DNA of 8,038 nt from JAAZXR01 sp040265175. Lineage in GTDB: Bacteria; Myxococcota_A; Polyangia; Nannocystales; Nannocystaceae. A model generated the notes under the pieces. It was not told where the DNA came from. It searched no databases and was given only the letters and a program-made list of their open reading frames with translations. Positions 1 through 6,099 of the stretch are shown piece after piece. The translations under genes were made by a program, and so were the position numbers. The stretch's first letter is position 1; every line of letters starts with the position of its first letter. The stretch lies in the NCBI GenBank assembly GCA_040265175.1, contig JBDQGY010000203.1:1-8038 (forward strand), read 5' to 3'.

Positions 1-98
1 GGGCCACACCCGATCCCATCCCGAACTCGGTAGTTAAGCCCTCCAGCGCCGATGGTACTGCAAGGGGAACTTTGTGGGAGAGTAGGACGTTGCCAGAT
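1..98 (+). rRNA. rrf: 5S ribosomal RNA, 3' part
   Basis: The first ~98 bases match the 3' four-fifths of a bacterial 5S rRNA. Landmarks are the loop with CCGAACTCGG near 22-31, the GCGCCGATGGTACTG segment at 46-60, the GGGAGAGTAGGACG segment near 77-90 and the closing GTTGCCAGA. The first ~20 bases of the gene lie left of the window, so this is truncated by the window edge and not by mutation. It is transcribed rightward and followed at once by a terminator, so it is the last gene of an rRNA operon. The exact mature 3' end (about 96-100) is estimated by analogy with the E. coli 5S end. Confidence 0.95.
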
Positions 99-102
99 TT
101 AT

Positions 103-137
103 GCCCCGGTCCAGAGATGGACCGGGGCTTTTTTTTT
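103..137 (+). terminator. Intrinsic terminator of the rRNA operon
   Basis: A perfect 10-bp stem, GCCCCGGTCC (103-112) and GGACCGGGGC (119-128), closes a 6-base loop AGAGAT and is followed by nine T residues (129-137). This is a textbook Rho-independent terminator placed a few bases after the 5S rRNA. It is the only clear U-tract terminator I see in the window. Confidence 0.95.
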
Positions 138-251
138 GGTTTCAGCACGACGGCGCCTGCGTGCCTACGAAAGAGGCGTCCAACGAGGCCGGTCGCGCTC
201 CTTTGGATGATGGTCGCGACATCCTGTCGAGCTGTTCGATACGATTCTGCG

Positions 252-608
252 ATGACGTGGCCTAGACTTGTGTATGTGATCGGACTTGCGGGCGTGGTCA
301 CCACCACGGGCTGCACGTGACCCACGGCCTCCTTCATCGCGGAGTGTGAGGGAGCGGGCAACACCGTGGTGTCCAGCTGTCCGGGTGGAGCGGGGTACTC
401 GTGCACCGATGCGCAGGGGACCTCTAGCGGCATGACCGTGGGCCTGAGCATCTATTGGCCCGCCGACATCTGCACGCTCCCGTAGTTTCAGGACATGATC
501 TATCTCAAGGGGACCTGTGATTCCATCGGGGGCGTCTACGACGGCGCGACCGGTGCGTGCTGCGCTCGAAACGTGGTCCCCGCGAACGGGGGATCGTACT
601 GCATCTAA
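252..608 (+). pseudogene. Broken Cys-rich lipoprotein gene (two in-frame stops)
   Basis: One frame reads from ATG 252 to TAA 606-608, interrupted by TGA at 318-320 and TAG at 483-485. The first 22 codons give a lipoprotein signal peptide: a hydrophobic run (LVYVIGLAGVV) ending in TTGC, with the Cys at 312-314 as likely lipidation site. Past the TGA the frame stays protein-like: about five sixths of the 95 codons from 321 to 605 end in G or C, and eight further Cys codons are present (345, 378, 402, 471, 516, 558, 561, 600), enough for four disulfides. Both stops are one change from sense codons (for example CAG to TAG). I infer a recently inactivated secreted lipoprotein of about 118 residues; the family is not recognised. 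No clear Shine-Dalgarno precedes ATG 252. Recoding (Sec or Pyl) is a remote alternative. Confidence 0.75.
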
Positions 609-630
609 CGCCGCCGTCCGGCGGGTGTTA
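606..630. other. Possible hairpin spanning two convergent stop codons
   Basis: The 25 bases from TAA (606-608) of the lipoprotein remnant to the complement of the opposing TAA (628-630) form an imperfect inverted repeat. TAAC pairs with GTTA at the ends, and there is an inner CCGCC/GGCGG-type stem with one bulge and a GTCC loop. It could end transcription from both sides, but it has no T tract, so the terminator role is only a guess. Confidence 0.3.
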
Positions 631-1392
631 GGAGCGACGGGGTCGTCGCGTGAGTCCAGCGCCTGCGAGGAGGACCATGAGGCCGAGGCTCAGCGGATGC
701 TCGGTGGGATCGCCGATGGCACATCCACGCTTTTTTGCGGGCGTCTCTTGGACGGGAGGGGGCGCCGCGGCAGGAGCATCACTCTCTTCCTCATCGCCCC
801 CGGCGAAGGAGTCGATGGCGTCTTGCTCCGACACCTCCTCCTCTGCCCCCTCACCACCGCCGTCTCCGGCAGCTTCGGGCTTGCGGCCCGTGTCGATGAG
901 CGTAATTTTCCCCTCGGCCAACTTGAGGTCGCGACCGCTCGAGGACACCTGGACGATTTTGACCTTATAGGTCCGGCCCTTGTTTAGGCCGAAGTTCTCC
1001 TCAAGGAGGATATTGGTGAGGTAGTACCGGCTGCCGTCGAAGTTGGCGTCCTCGTGGCGGTAGGCGAGGTTGTCTTGGTCGGGTTTGCCGTCCAAGTCGG
1101 TGTCGATGCGCTGCCAGAACTCGATGTAGAGCGGCCCCTCGTCGGCGCCGCTGTCGAGCCGGGCCCACAAGGTCATGTCCCACGCGTCTTCGCCGGGCAC
1201 GCTGTCGAGCTCTTTGATGGCGGAGGCCTTGCCTTCGGCGGTGAGCTTGCCAGCGTCATCGGTGGCGAGGGCGGTCATGCCCTCACCGAACTTGATCTCA
1301 CCGGCGGAGGCGCTGGTGGCTGAAACCGCGAGACCGGCCCCGAAGCAACTGGTGAGGGCGGAGATCATGAACATGCGTCGGATACGAACCAT
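628..1392 (-). CDS. Secreted MYXO-CTERM-anchored protein, acidic linker
   Basis: A 254-residue envelope protein of unknown function. Residues 1-30 form a signal peptide (MVRIRR, a hydrophobic stretch, then ASA before GE). An LTSC at 13-16 also resembles a lipobox, so lipoprotein processing is possible. The folded part (about 31-170) contains an Asp-rich DTDLDGKPDQD near 97-107 and DANFDG near 115, resembling calcium-binding loops. Residues ~174-214 are an acidic, Ala/Pro-rich linker. The C-terminus has Cys224, a hydrophobic segment at ~233-247 and RRPRRS: the MYXO-CTERM tripartite sorting signal (TIGR03901 type), which in Myxococcus is processed by the intramembrane protease myrosortase before surface anchoring. 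I chose ATG 1392 because GAGAGG lies nearby upstream and it puts the signal peptide at the N-terminus; a longer frame to 1440 adds an unlikely Arg-rich stretch. It is the last gene of the minus-strand group, 95 bp after the flavoprotein gene. Confidence 0.85.
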   Translation of the reverse strand: MVRIRRMFMISALTSCFGAGLAVSATSASAGEIKFGEGMTALATDDAGKLTAEGKASAIKELDSVPGEDAWDMTLWARLDSGADEGPLYIEFWQRIDTDLDGKPDQDNLAYRHEDANFDGSRYYLTNILLEENFGLNKGRTYKVKIVQVSSSGRDLKLAEGKITLIDTGRKPEAAGDGGGEGAEEEVSEQDAIDSFAGGDEEESDAPAAAPPPVQETPAKKRGCAIGDPTEHPLSLGLMVLLAGAGLTRRPRRS

Positions 1393-1487
1393 GGTGTTTT
1401 TCCTCTCGCGACCGTCTCTTGCTCGGTGGCGATGGAGCAAATCCTACCATGGTCGACCCGGCGCCGGTCAACTGGACGCGAGGGCCG

Positions 1488-2099
1488 CTAGTACTCCACC
1501 AAGATCTCAGACAGCGATTTGCGTGTGAAGTCGGGGACGGTGCATGTCTCACTCGGGTATCCAACGGGGATCAGGAGGTAGGCGCGCTCATTGGGAGGCC
1601 GCTCGAGCAGCTTGGCGAGGAAGTTCATGGGGCTCGGCGTGTGGGTGAGGGTGCCGAGTCCGGCGTTGTGTAACGCCGCGAGGAGCATGCCCGTGGCGAT
1701 CCCGACGCTTTCTTGTACGTAGTAATTCTTGCTGCGTTCTCCCTGCTGATCGAGGTCGTAGTCCTTGCGGAAGACCACGATGAGCGCGGGTACGGTCTCC
1801 AAGAAGGGCTTGTGAGCGTCCGTGCCGATCGGGGCGAGCGCGGCGCGCCACTCGTCGCTCATCCGATGGTCGTAGGTCTCGCGCTCTTCTTGTTCTGCGG
1901 CCTCACGGATTTTTTTCTTGAGGTTGGGGTCGGTCACGAGCGCGAAGGTCCACGGCTGCTTGTGGGCGCCGCTTGGCGCGGTGCCTGCCGTTTGAATGGC
2001 CGTCCGAACCACGTCGAGCGGAATCGGATCCTTCGAAAAAAAACGCACACTGCGGCGCTTGTCGAGGCACGCGTACAAGCTGGATGCACGGTCGGACAT
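1488..2099 (-). CDS. Iodotyrosine deiodinase-like flavoprotein (nitroreductase fold)
   Basis: A 203-residue FMN enzyme of the nitroreductase superfamily, closest in pattern to the iodotyrosine deiodinase (IYD) branch, which removes halide from halotyrosines by reduction. FMN-contact motifs are RRSVR (15-19), PSGAHKQPW (42-50), ESVGIATG (130-137), THTPSP (152-157) and PVGYP (178-182). The C-terminus, VPDFTRKSLSEILV, strongly resembles the animal IYD end. The IYD substrate-lid triad is present with exact family spacing: Glu72, Tyr76 and Lys97 (offsets +4 and +25, as in human Glu157/Tyr161/Lys182). No N-terminal membrane anchor is present, so it is probably cytoplasmic, as expected for bacterial homologues. 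Start: ATG 2099 has GAGG eight bases upstream (2108-2111), inside a 12-bp palindrome (2106-2117); a GTG at 2174 would add 25 low-complexity residues. It follows the glutaredoxin gene by 84 bp. The actual substrate (halotyrosine, other haloaromatic or nitroaromatic) is not settled by sequence. Confidence 0.88.
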   Translation of the reverse strand: MSDRASSLYACLDKRRSVRFFSKDPIPLDVVRTAIQTAGTAPSGAHKQPWTFALVTDPNLKKKIREAAEQEERETYDHRMSDEWRAALAPIGTDAHKPFLETVPALIVVFRKDYDLDQQGERSKNYYVQESVGIATGMLLAALHNAGLGTLTHTPSPMNFLAKLLERPPNERAYLLIPVGYPSETCTVPDFTRKSLSEILVEY

Positions 2100-2183
2100 G
2101 GCGCTCGCCTCGAGGCGCTCAAAACGAAGCGGTCGCGTGGGGGCGAGGGTGCTCGGGGGGTCCTGGGAGGTCACGACTGGACT

Positions 2184-2498
2184 CTAGCGCAGGTCGTCCT
2201 CATTTTTGTGGGTCGCCGCCAGCCGCGTCGCCACGCCGCCAGAGGCGGCTTCTCGTTGTAGATCTTGATAGCCGCCGATGGGTGCCCCGGCGATGAAGAT
2301 CTGCGGCACGGTCTTCTGGCCCGTCAGGTGAGCGAGTGCCTGGCGTCGCTGCGTGTCTCCCTCCACGGAGATGAAGCGATGCAGGATGCCCTGCTCATGA
2401 AACCACTGCATCGCCATACGGCAAAAGACACATGAGTGTCTTCCGTAGATGACGACGTCGTCTTCGAAACGCTCGGGAAATTGTTCGGGAGTGCTCAT
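2184..2498 (-). CDS. Glutaredoxin, dithiol CVFC type
   Basis: A 104-residue cytoplasmic thiol-disulfide oxidoreductase with the thioredoxin fold, expected to use glutathione. The opening strand VVIYGRHSC leads to the dithiol active site C23-V-F-C26. Then come the cis-proline motif TVPQIFI (63-69) and the glutathione-site GGYQDL (75-80), all in the usual order and spacing. The family norm is about 80-90 residues; the extra length is a short N-terminal lead and a charged C-terminal tail. CVFC is not the common CPYC, but CxFC variants occur in the family. The ATG overlaps the upstream gene's stop as ATGA (2495-2498), which suggests translational coupling. Partners in the window could be the upstream unnamed protein or the flavoprotein downstream, but this rests only on gene order. 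Confidence 0.93.
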   Translation of the reverse strand: MSTPEQFPERFEDDVVIYGRHSCVFCRMAMQWFHEQGILHRFISVEGDTQRRQALAHLTGQKTVPQIFIAGAPIGGYQDLQREAASGGVATRLAATHKNEDDLR

Positions 2499-3202
2499 CC
2501 TTCGCGAAGCAGCGCCAGGATTTCCTCATCCAGCTCCGCTTGGTGGGCGGAGGCAAACTTTCCAATGATCACGTCTCGGCGCGCGACGGCCTCGCTTTGC
2601 TCCGTGCCGGGTTTGACGCCTGCACCTCCGATGCCGCCCAGGGTCCGTCGCTTCACACGACTGGGACCTCGCCGCGGAGGTGCTGTGGTCTGGGTGGCCT
2701 GGGCTGCGACGTGCTTTTGGACCTCGGCAGTGGCAAACACCGGGTGACTCACGGAGGGATCGATGGCTGGAGAGGGGCTCCCGGGCTTGAGCGGTGGGCC
2801 GACCTGGGGAACATCACGCGGTGCAGGGGGCGCTCGACGCTCGGGTCGTTCGTCGGGCACCTGTTGTGCGGGCTCCGGCGCCGGCTCGGCAGTTGGAGCC
2901 TGATCGGCGTCGGGGTGCGGCCCGATATATTGCTCAATCTTTGCGTCGAATTCGCCCTTGCGGAGCCGGCGAATCATCGCCTTGTGCGAGTCTTGCATCA
3001 ACCCGACGATGTGGGCGTCGAGGTCTTCCACGCGCTCATTCGGGTCGTAGACGACCTTGTTCGACGCGATGATTGTCCCGTCGTAAAACGAGTGGGTGAA
3101 GATGTGCGCCTTCTTCAGCCCGGAGTCCTCTGTTTGTACGTGGTACAGGCGTCCCCGGTGGGGGATGTTGTGATTGTAGCCTAGCTGCGGAGATTGCGAC
3201 AT
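2495..3202 (-). CDS. Conserved unnamed protein, NHNI/HVQTED N-terminal domain
   Basis: A 235-residue protein without signal peptide or membrane segment. Residues ~8-95 form a compact domain (YNHNIPHRGRLYHVQTEDSG, then HIFTHSFYDGTIIAS, then an Asp/His-rich helix region ending RRLRKGEFD). I recall this pattern as a conserved stretch in hypothetical proteins of Deltaproteobacteria/Myxococcota, but know no function for it. Residues ~96-205 are a Pro/Ala/Arg-rich linker, probably disordered. A short C-terminal segment (~208-235, VIIGKFASAHQAELDEEILALLREG) looks helical and may be a contact motif. The ATG at 3202 has GAGG five bases upstream, and that GAGG sits in the 3' arm of a hairpin (3208-3235). 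It is the first gene of the minus-strand unit and overlaps the glutaredoxin start by four bases. The product may be soluble and cytoplasmic; no enzyme motif is visible. Confidence 0.85.
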   Translation of the reverse strand: MSQSPQLGYNHNIPHRGRLYHVQTEDSGLKKAHIFTHSFYDGTIIASNKVVYDPNERVEDLDAHIVGLMQDSHKAMIRRLRKGEFDAKIEQYIGPHPDADQAPTAEPAPEPAQQVPDERPERRAPPAPRDVPQVGPPLKPGSPSPAIDPSVSHPVFATAEVQKHVAAQATQTTAPPRRGPSRVKRRTLGGIGGAGVKPGTEQSEAVARRDVIIGKFASAHQAELDEEILALLREG

Positions 3203-3207
3203 CGGCG

Positions 3208-3235
3208 CCTCAGCCGTAGAGTACCACGGCTGAGG
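3208..3235 (-). promoter_or_regulatory. 5'-leader hairpin covering a Shine-Dalgarno
   Basis: In the minus-strand transcript, CCTCAGCCGT and ACGGCTGAGG are perfect 10-base complements around an 8-base loop, GGTACTCT. The last four bases of the 3' arm (GAGG) are the only good Shine-Dalgarno for the gene starting at 3202, five bases before its ATG. Folding would hide that site. The repeat itself is certain; its action as a translational brake is inferred. Confidence 0.55.
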
Positions 3236-3275
3236 GCCCCTAGCCTGCTATGTTGGTGGCTGGGCCGTGGTACTC
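3219..3275. repeat. Inverted pair of GCCGTGGTACTC in a divergent promoter region
   Basis: GCCGTGGTACTC occurs on the plus strand at 3264-3275 and on the minus strand at 3230-3219: a perfect 12-base inverted repeat with 33 bases between. It lies in the 96-bp gap between the divergent genes starting at 3202 and 3299. In RNA the two copies can pair, and that pairing uses part of the 5' arm and the whole loop of the hairpin at 3208-3235, so the two folds exclude each other. As DNA, two copies 45 bp centre to centre could instead be an operator pair. Confidence 0.5.
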
Positions 3276-3298
3276 AGCCCGTGGACATCGCAGGTTTC

Positions 3299-4327
3299 AT
3301 GCCGACATCGAACCCAGCATCACCTCATGCGGACGCGCCAGCGCAGCGGCTCGATGGTGTCGCTGCGGCGTCAACATATGGGCTGTCCGCGCTGGCGAAG
3401 TGGCTAAAGGAGATGGGTGATACGGGCCAGGTGCCGCATGGGGCGGCGCCGTCAGATGCGCGTGGCTCGGTCTCTTGTTGGCTCGAAAATGCCACCGGAA
3501 GAGATTGGTACGACCTGCTCACCCCGGCCCTGTGCGCGCATCATCCTCAACAGGTGATGCAGTGGCTGCTCGAGGTGGGCTTGCTCGAGGAGCTGATGCC
3601 TGAGCTCGCGGACACCGTGGCCTTATCGCAAGAGGGGGGTCGTCGACACAAGGACGTCTGGGACCACACCAAGACCGTGGTGTGGCAGGCCGTGCCTCGC
3701 CCAGCGGTTCGCTGGGCTGCTGTGCTGCATGATATCGGGAAGGTCCCGACACGGAAGTTCCTCCCGACAGGCAAGGTCACCTTTCATGGTCACGCCGAGG
3801 TTGGTCGCCGGATGTTTCGCCGGGGTCCCGCCAAGAAGATCGATTTTCCCGAGGATGTGGGGCCGAGGGTCGAGTTCTTAATCCTCCATCATCTGCGTCC
3901 AGGTCAGTACGCGCCGTCGTGGTCCGACGCGGCGGTGCGCCGATTCGCGAAGGAGATGGGAGATGGATTGAAGGATCTTCTCGATCTAGGGCGCGCCGAT
4001 GTGACGAGTCGCCGGCCTGGGAAACGACGCGCATGTCTGCGACAAATCTCTTCGTTGTCCGTCAGGATTCGAGAGCTTGAGGCGCGTGACGCGATTCCGC
4101 GGCCGTTGCCAGCGGGCTTGGGTGGGCACCTGATGGAGAGGTTTAAGCTTCCCCCAGGGAAGCACCTCGCGCACCTCCGCGCGCGCCTCGAGGCGCTGTG
4201 TCTTGAGGGAGGTCTCGAGCACGACCAGGACGCGAGCTACTACGCGGACGCCGTCGAGCGTCTCAGCTTGCTAGACGGGCTTGAGATCCAAGACGGGCGA
4301 CAGCGCCGCCGTCGCGGGCCTGCGTAG
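3299..4327 (+). CDS. HD-domain protein like a CCA-adding enzyme lacking its head
   Basis: A 342-residue putative metal-dependent phosphohydrolase. The HD pattern is complete: His117/His123 (RHKDVWDH), His144-Asp145 (AVLHDIGKVPTRK), His163/His165 (FHGHAEVG) and His197-His198 (ILHHLRP). Around it are features of the C-terminal half of bacterial tRNA nucleotidyltransferases: a helical segment MQWLLEVGLLEELMPEL (~87-103) just before the HD domain and a terminal GGHLMERFKLPPGKHL (~275-290) like the Cca tail. The nucleotidyltransferase head (a GGxVRD motif with paired Asp) is absent; residues 1-85 instead look variable and Ala/Pro-rich. So a stand-alone phosphatase or phosphodiesterase is likelier than CCA addition. 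The start is uncertain: ATG 3299 has only a weak AGG nearby, GTG 3281 is in frame, and the frame is open back to 3194. The gene diverges from the unnamed-protein operon across a repeat-bearing 96-bp gap. Confidence 0.85.
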   Translation: MPTSNPASPHADAPAQRLDGVAAASTYGLSALAKWLKEMGDTGQVPHGAAPSDARGSVSCWLENATGRDWYDLLTPALCAHHPQQVMQWLLEVGLLEELMPELADTVALSQEGGRRHKDVWDHTKTVVWQAVPRPAVRWAAVLHDIGKVPTRKFLPTGKVTFHGHAEVGRRMFRRGPAKKIDFPEDVGPRVEFLILHHLRPGQYAPSWSDAAVRRFAKEMGDGLKDLLDLGRADVTSRRPGKRRACLRQISSLSVRIRELEARDAIPRPLPAGLGGHLMERFKLPPGKHLAHLRARLEALCLEGGLEHDQDASYYADAVERLSLLDGLEIQDGRQRRRRGPA

Positions 4328-4339
4328 GCTCGGTAGATC

Positions 4340-4356
4340 CTCGCCGCATGGGCGAG
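4340..4356. terminator. Small hairpin between convergent genes
   Basis: CTCGCC (4340-4345) and GGCGAG (4351-4356) form a 6-bp stem with loop GCATG, in the 39-bp gap between the convergent stops at 4327 and 4367. Placement fits a bidirectional terminator, but there is no T tract on either side and the stem is short. Confidence 0.3.
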
Positions 4357-4366
4357 CGACTCGGGT

Positions 4367-5671
4367 CTAGGAATCCGAGCGTGGTTTCGGTTTCGTGGGC
4401 AGGTTCAGTTTGGGCAGAGACCGCGGTGTCTCTGACGACGACCGGGTCCGCACCGGTCGTACAGAGCTGCTCGACGAAGAGCTTGATCGCGGCGTCGTTG
4501 AAGTATCGTCGCCCCTGGCAGCGGTGGGGCTGGTGCTGGCTCTCGTGGGAGGAGTCGCCGCGCGCGGAGCGACAGGGACGCTCGGCGTGACGACGGGGAG
4601 CGCGTCGCCGGCTGTACCTGTGGGGCTCGCCGCGCCGGATTCTGCGCTCATGGTTGGGTTCGAATCCGAGCTGTCCAAATCGTCGCTTGTGCCTGTAAAG
4701 GTGCTGGAGATCATGGGACGGACGCCGCTCGTCTGGGAGGACGAGGCCGAGTAGATACCGTGGGTAGGCGCGGACGCGACAATGTTGGAGTCCTTGCGGA
4801 GCAACAACCCGCTGATCAACGATCCTGTGGCGATGGCGAGTCCGGTGATGGCCGCTTCGATGGCGAGCCGGTCCGAGGAGACGCCCGCGGCTCTCAGACT
4901 CGCGTGGTCGTTGCGAAGAGCGACGAAGACGATCCCGGTGGCGAGCAAGCTCACTCCGAGCATGATGGAGCCTCCGAGCTTTCCAGACTTTTCGTACGCG
5001 CCCGTCTGATCCGCGGTGAAGAGCACGCCAAAAAATGAGGCGAGGCCAGCGAGCACGAGGAGGAGCGTGATGGAGATTCTCCACCGCGTGGTGGAGAATG
5101 GAGGTATCGGCACCTCAGTCCCGGTGAGGTTGCTGGTGACGAAGTCAAACACATCATCAAAAAAGAAGAGCTCTTTTCGCCTCGCCTCCATGATGATCAA
5201 AACCTCTGAGAGGCCCTTGGGGACGACGACGAGGCGCGTTGCAAGCCCGTCGTCAGTGGCCCATGTCCCGGCGACAATGGGAGCGCCATTTCCTACAGGG
5301 ATGATCTCGACTGCAGAGATGGGGTCGCGGGGCTCTTGCTCATAGATGAGCTTGATGATGGAGGTGAGATAGACTTTGGCTTCGCCCACGTCGCTCAAAA
5401 TTTCCGTCGGAACCGAGCGGCCTCGTTTCAATACGAGCATTCGTTCGATGAACTCGTCGCTCGTCGGCGTCGACGCGAGCTGGATCATGTCTGCGTCGAG
5501 TAGCAAGGCGAGATCGGCGCCACGATTGCGCGCCTCTTTGTTCGCCTCTGAGTCCGCGTCCCATCCCTCAGGCACAGGTACAGAAACTTCTGCCCGCGCG
5601 ATCTGAGTCAAGCACGTAAACATGAACAAGAACGCGAAAACCCCGAGACGAATGCGAGCGAATTTGGCCAC
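4367..5671 (-). CDS. Exported three-pass membrane protein with Ser/Thr/Pro/Arg tail
   Basis: A 434-residue envelope protein of unknown function. Residues 1-27 form a signal peptide (VAKFARIRLGVFAFLFMF to ARA, cleavage before EVSVPVPEGW). Residues ~28-195 would be a periplasmic domain; its opening VPVPEGW and alternating strands resemble PsbP/Mog1-like folds, but this is a guess. Three hydrophobic segments follow at ~198-218, ~232-252 and ~269-291. The last ~140 residues are a low-complexity tail rich in Ser, Thr, Pro and Ala, with an eight-Ser run (~396-403), then Arg/Lys-rich to the end; after an odd number of passes from the periplasm it should be cytoplasmic. The start is ambiguous: GTG 5671 puts the signal peptide at the N-terminus, while ATG 5716 or 5722 adds 15-17 residues. 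It is convergent with the HD-protein gene and divergent from the DUF2061 gene. The tail could be a Ser/Thr kinase target, but no kinase is in the window. Confidence 0.8.
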   Translation of the reverse strand: MAKFARIRLGVFAFLFMFTCLTQIARAEVSVPVPEGWDADSEANKEARNRGADLALLLDADMIQLASTPTSDEFIERMLVLKRGRSVPTEILSDVGEAKVYLTSIIKLIYEQEPRDPISAVEIIPVGNGAPIVAGTWATDDGLATRLVVVPKGLSEVLIIMEARRKELFFFDDVFDFVTSNLTGTEVPIPPFSTTRWRISITLLLVLAGLASFFGVLFTADQTGAYEKSGKLGGSIMLGVSLLATGIVFVALRNDHASLRAAGVSSDRLAIEAAITGLAIATGSLISGLLLRKDSNIVASAPTHGIYSASSSQTSGVRPMISSTFTGTSDDLDSSDSNPTMSAESGAASPTGTAGDALPVVTPSVPVAPRAATPPTRASTSPTAARGDDTSTTPRSSSSSSSSVRPVRTRSSSETPRSLPKLNLPTKPKPRSDS

Positions 5672-5822
5672 AATCCACTGTAGGTCTGAACGGCACTCGG
5701 GTTCCAGAAACAGCATGCGCATAGCACGCGCGTAGCAAGCCGCGCCAAGTGCGCAGGTGCGCTTGTGTTTGTGTCTCTGGCTGTTCAAGGTCTCCCTGGA
5801 TTTAGGGGCGCTACGTACCACC

Positions 5823-6047
5823 ATGGAGTCACATCGCAGAAGTCTCTTGAAAGCTCTCAGTTGGCGGTTGGTCGCGTTGCTGATCACCTTCGTGGTCGCG
5901 TTGCTTCTCTTCGAGGATGTGAAAGTTGCGGCCTCCGTCGGGCTGCTCGACTCGCTCGTAAAAATTGTCGTCTATTACCTCCACGAGAGGGCTTGGCTGA
6001 AGGTGCCACTCGATCGGCACTCAGAACGTCGACTGGCGAGAGAGTGA
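5823..6047 (+). CDS. Small DUF2061-family membrane protein
   Basis: A 74-residue inner-membrane protein with two hydrophobic segments (~14-30 and ~35-51). It carries the DUF2061 pattern throughout: RSLLKALSWR at the start, TFVVALL in the first helix, a central VGLLDSLVKIVVYY and the closing HERAW. The length is typical of the family. Its function is unknown; some homologues lie near sulfate-assimilation genes, which are not seen here. I chose ATG 5823 because the family motif begins a few residues later; AGGGG at 5803-5807 is rather far upstream (15 bases) for a Shine-Dalgarno. The gene diverges from the three-pass membrane protein gene across about 150 bp, and its stop faces the phosphatase gene with 52 bp between. 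Confidence 0.9.
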   Translation: MESHRRSLLKALSWRLVALLITFVVALLLFEDVKVAASVGLLDSLVKIVVYYLHERAWLKVPLDRHSERRLARE

Positions 6048-6099
6048 CGGTGCGCGTGGTGTGGCCGCGAGCCGTGCGCTAGACGAGCGAGCCGTAACG

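Noticed and set aside
318..360. Selenocysteine insertion at the in-frame TGA of the lipoprotein remnant
   Set aside because: No convincing SECIS-like hairpin follows the TGA (only a weak CTCC/GGAG pairing), a second, different stop (TAG) also interrupts the frame, and the codon is not in a redox motif. Pseudogene is simpler.
517..987. Plus-strand open frame running across the end of the lipoprotein remnant into the MYXO-CTERM gene
   Set aside because: It crosses two unrelated coding regions, is antisense to the well-supported secreted protein gene, and its composition shows no domain.
1458..1467. Palindrome CCGGCGCCGG downstream of the flavoprotein gene as a terminator
   Set aside because: A perfect palindrome with no loop bases and no T tract; such sites are common by chance in GC-rich DNA.
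2106..2117. Palindrome CGCCTCGAGGCG upstream of the flavoprotein start as an operator
   Set aside because: It includes the likely Shine-Dalgarno and is GC-rich; with no second copy in the window there is not enough to claim a regulatory site.
4263..5084. A second long open frame on the minus strand inside the three-pass protein gene, with a protein-like stretch near 4380-4510 and high G/C third positions
   Set aside because: The real gene's tail is rich in Ser, Thr, Pro and Arg, whose codons nearly all have C or G in the second position. That second base becomes the third base in this frame and fakes a coding signal. The rest of the frame is Arg/His-rich shadow sequence.
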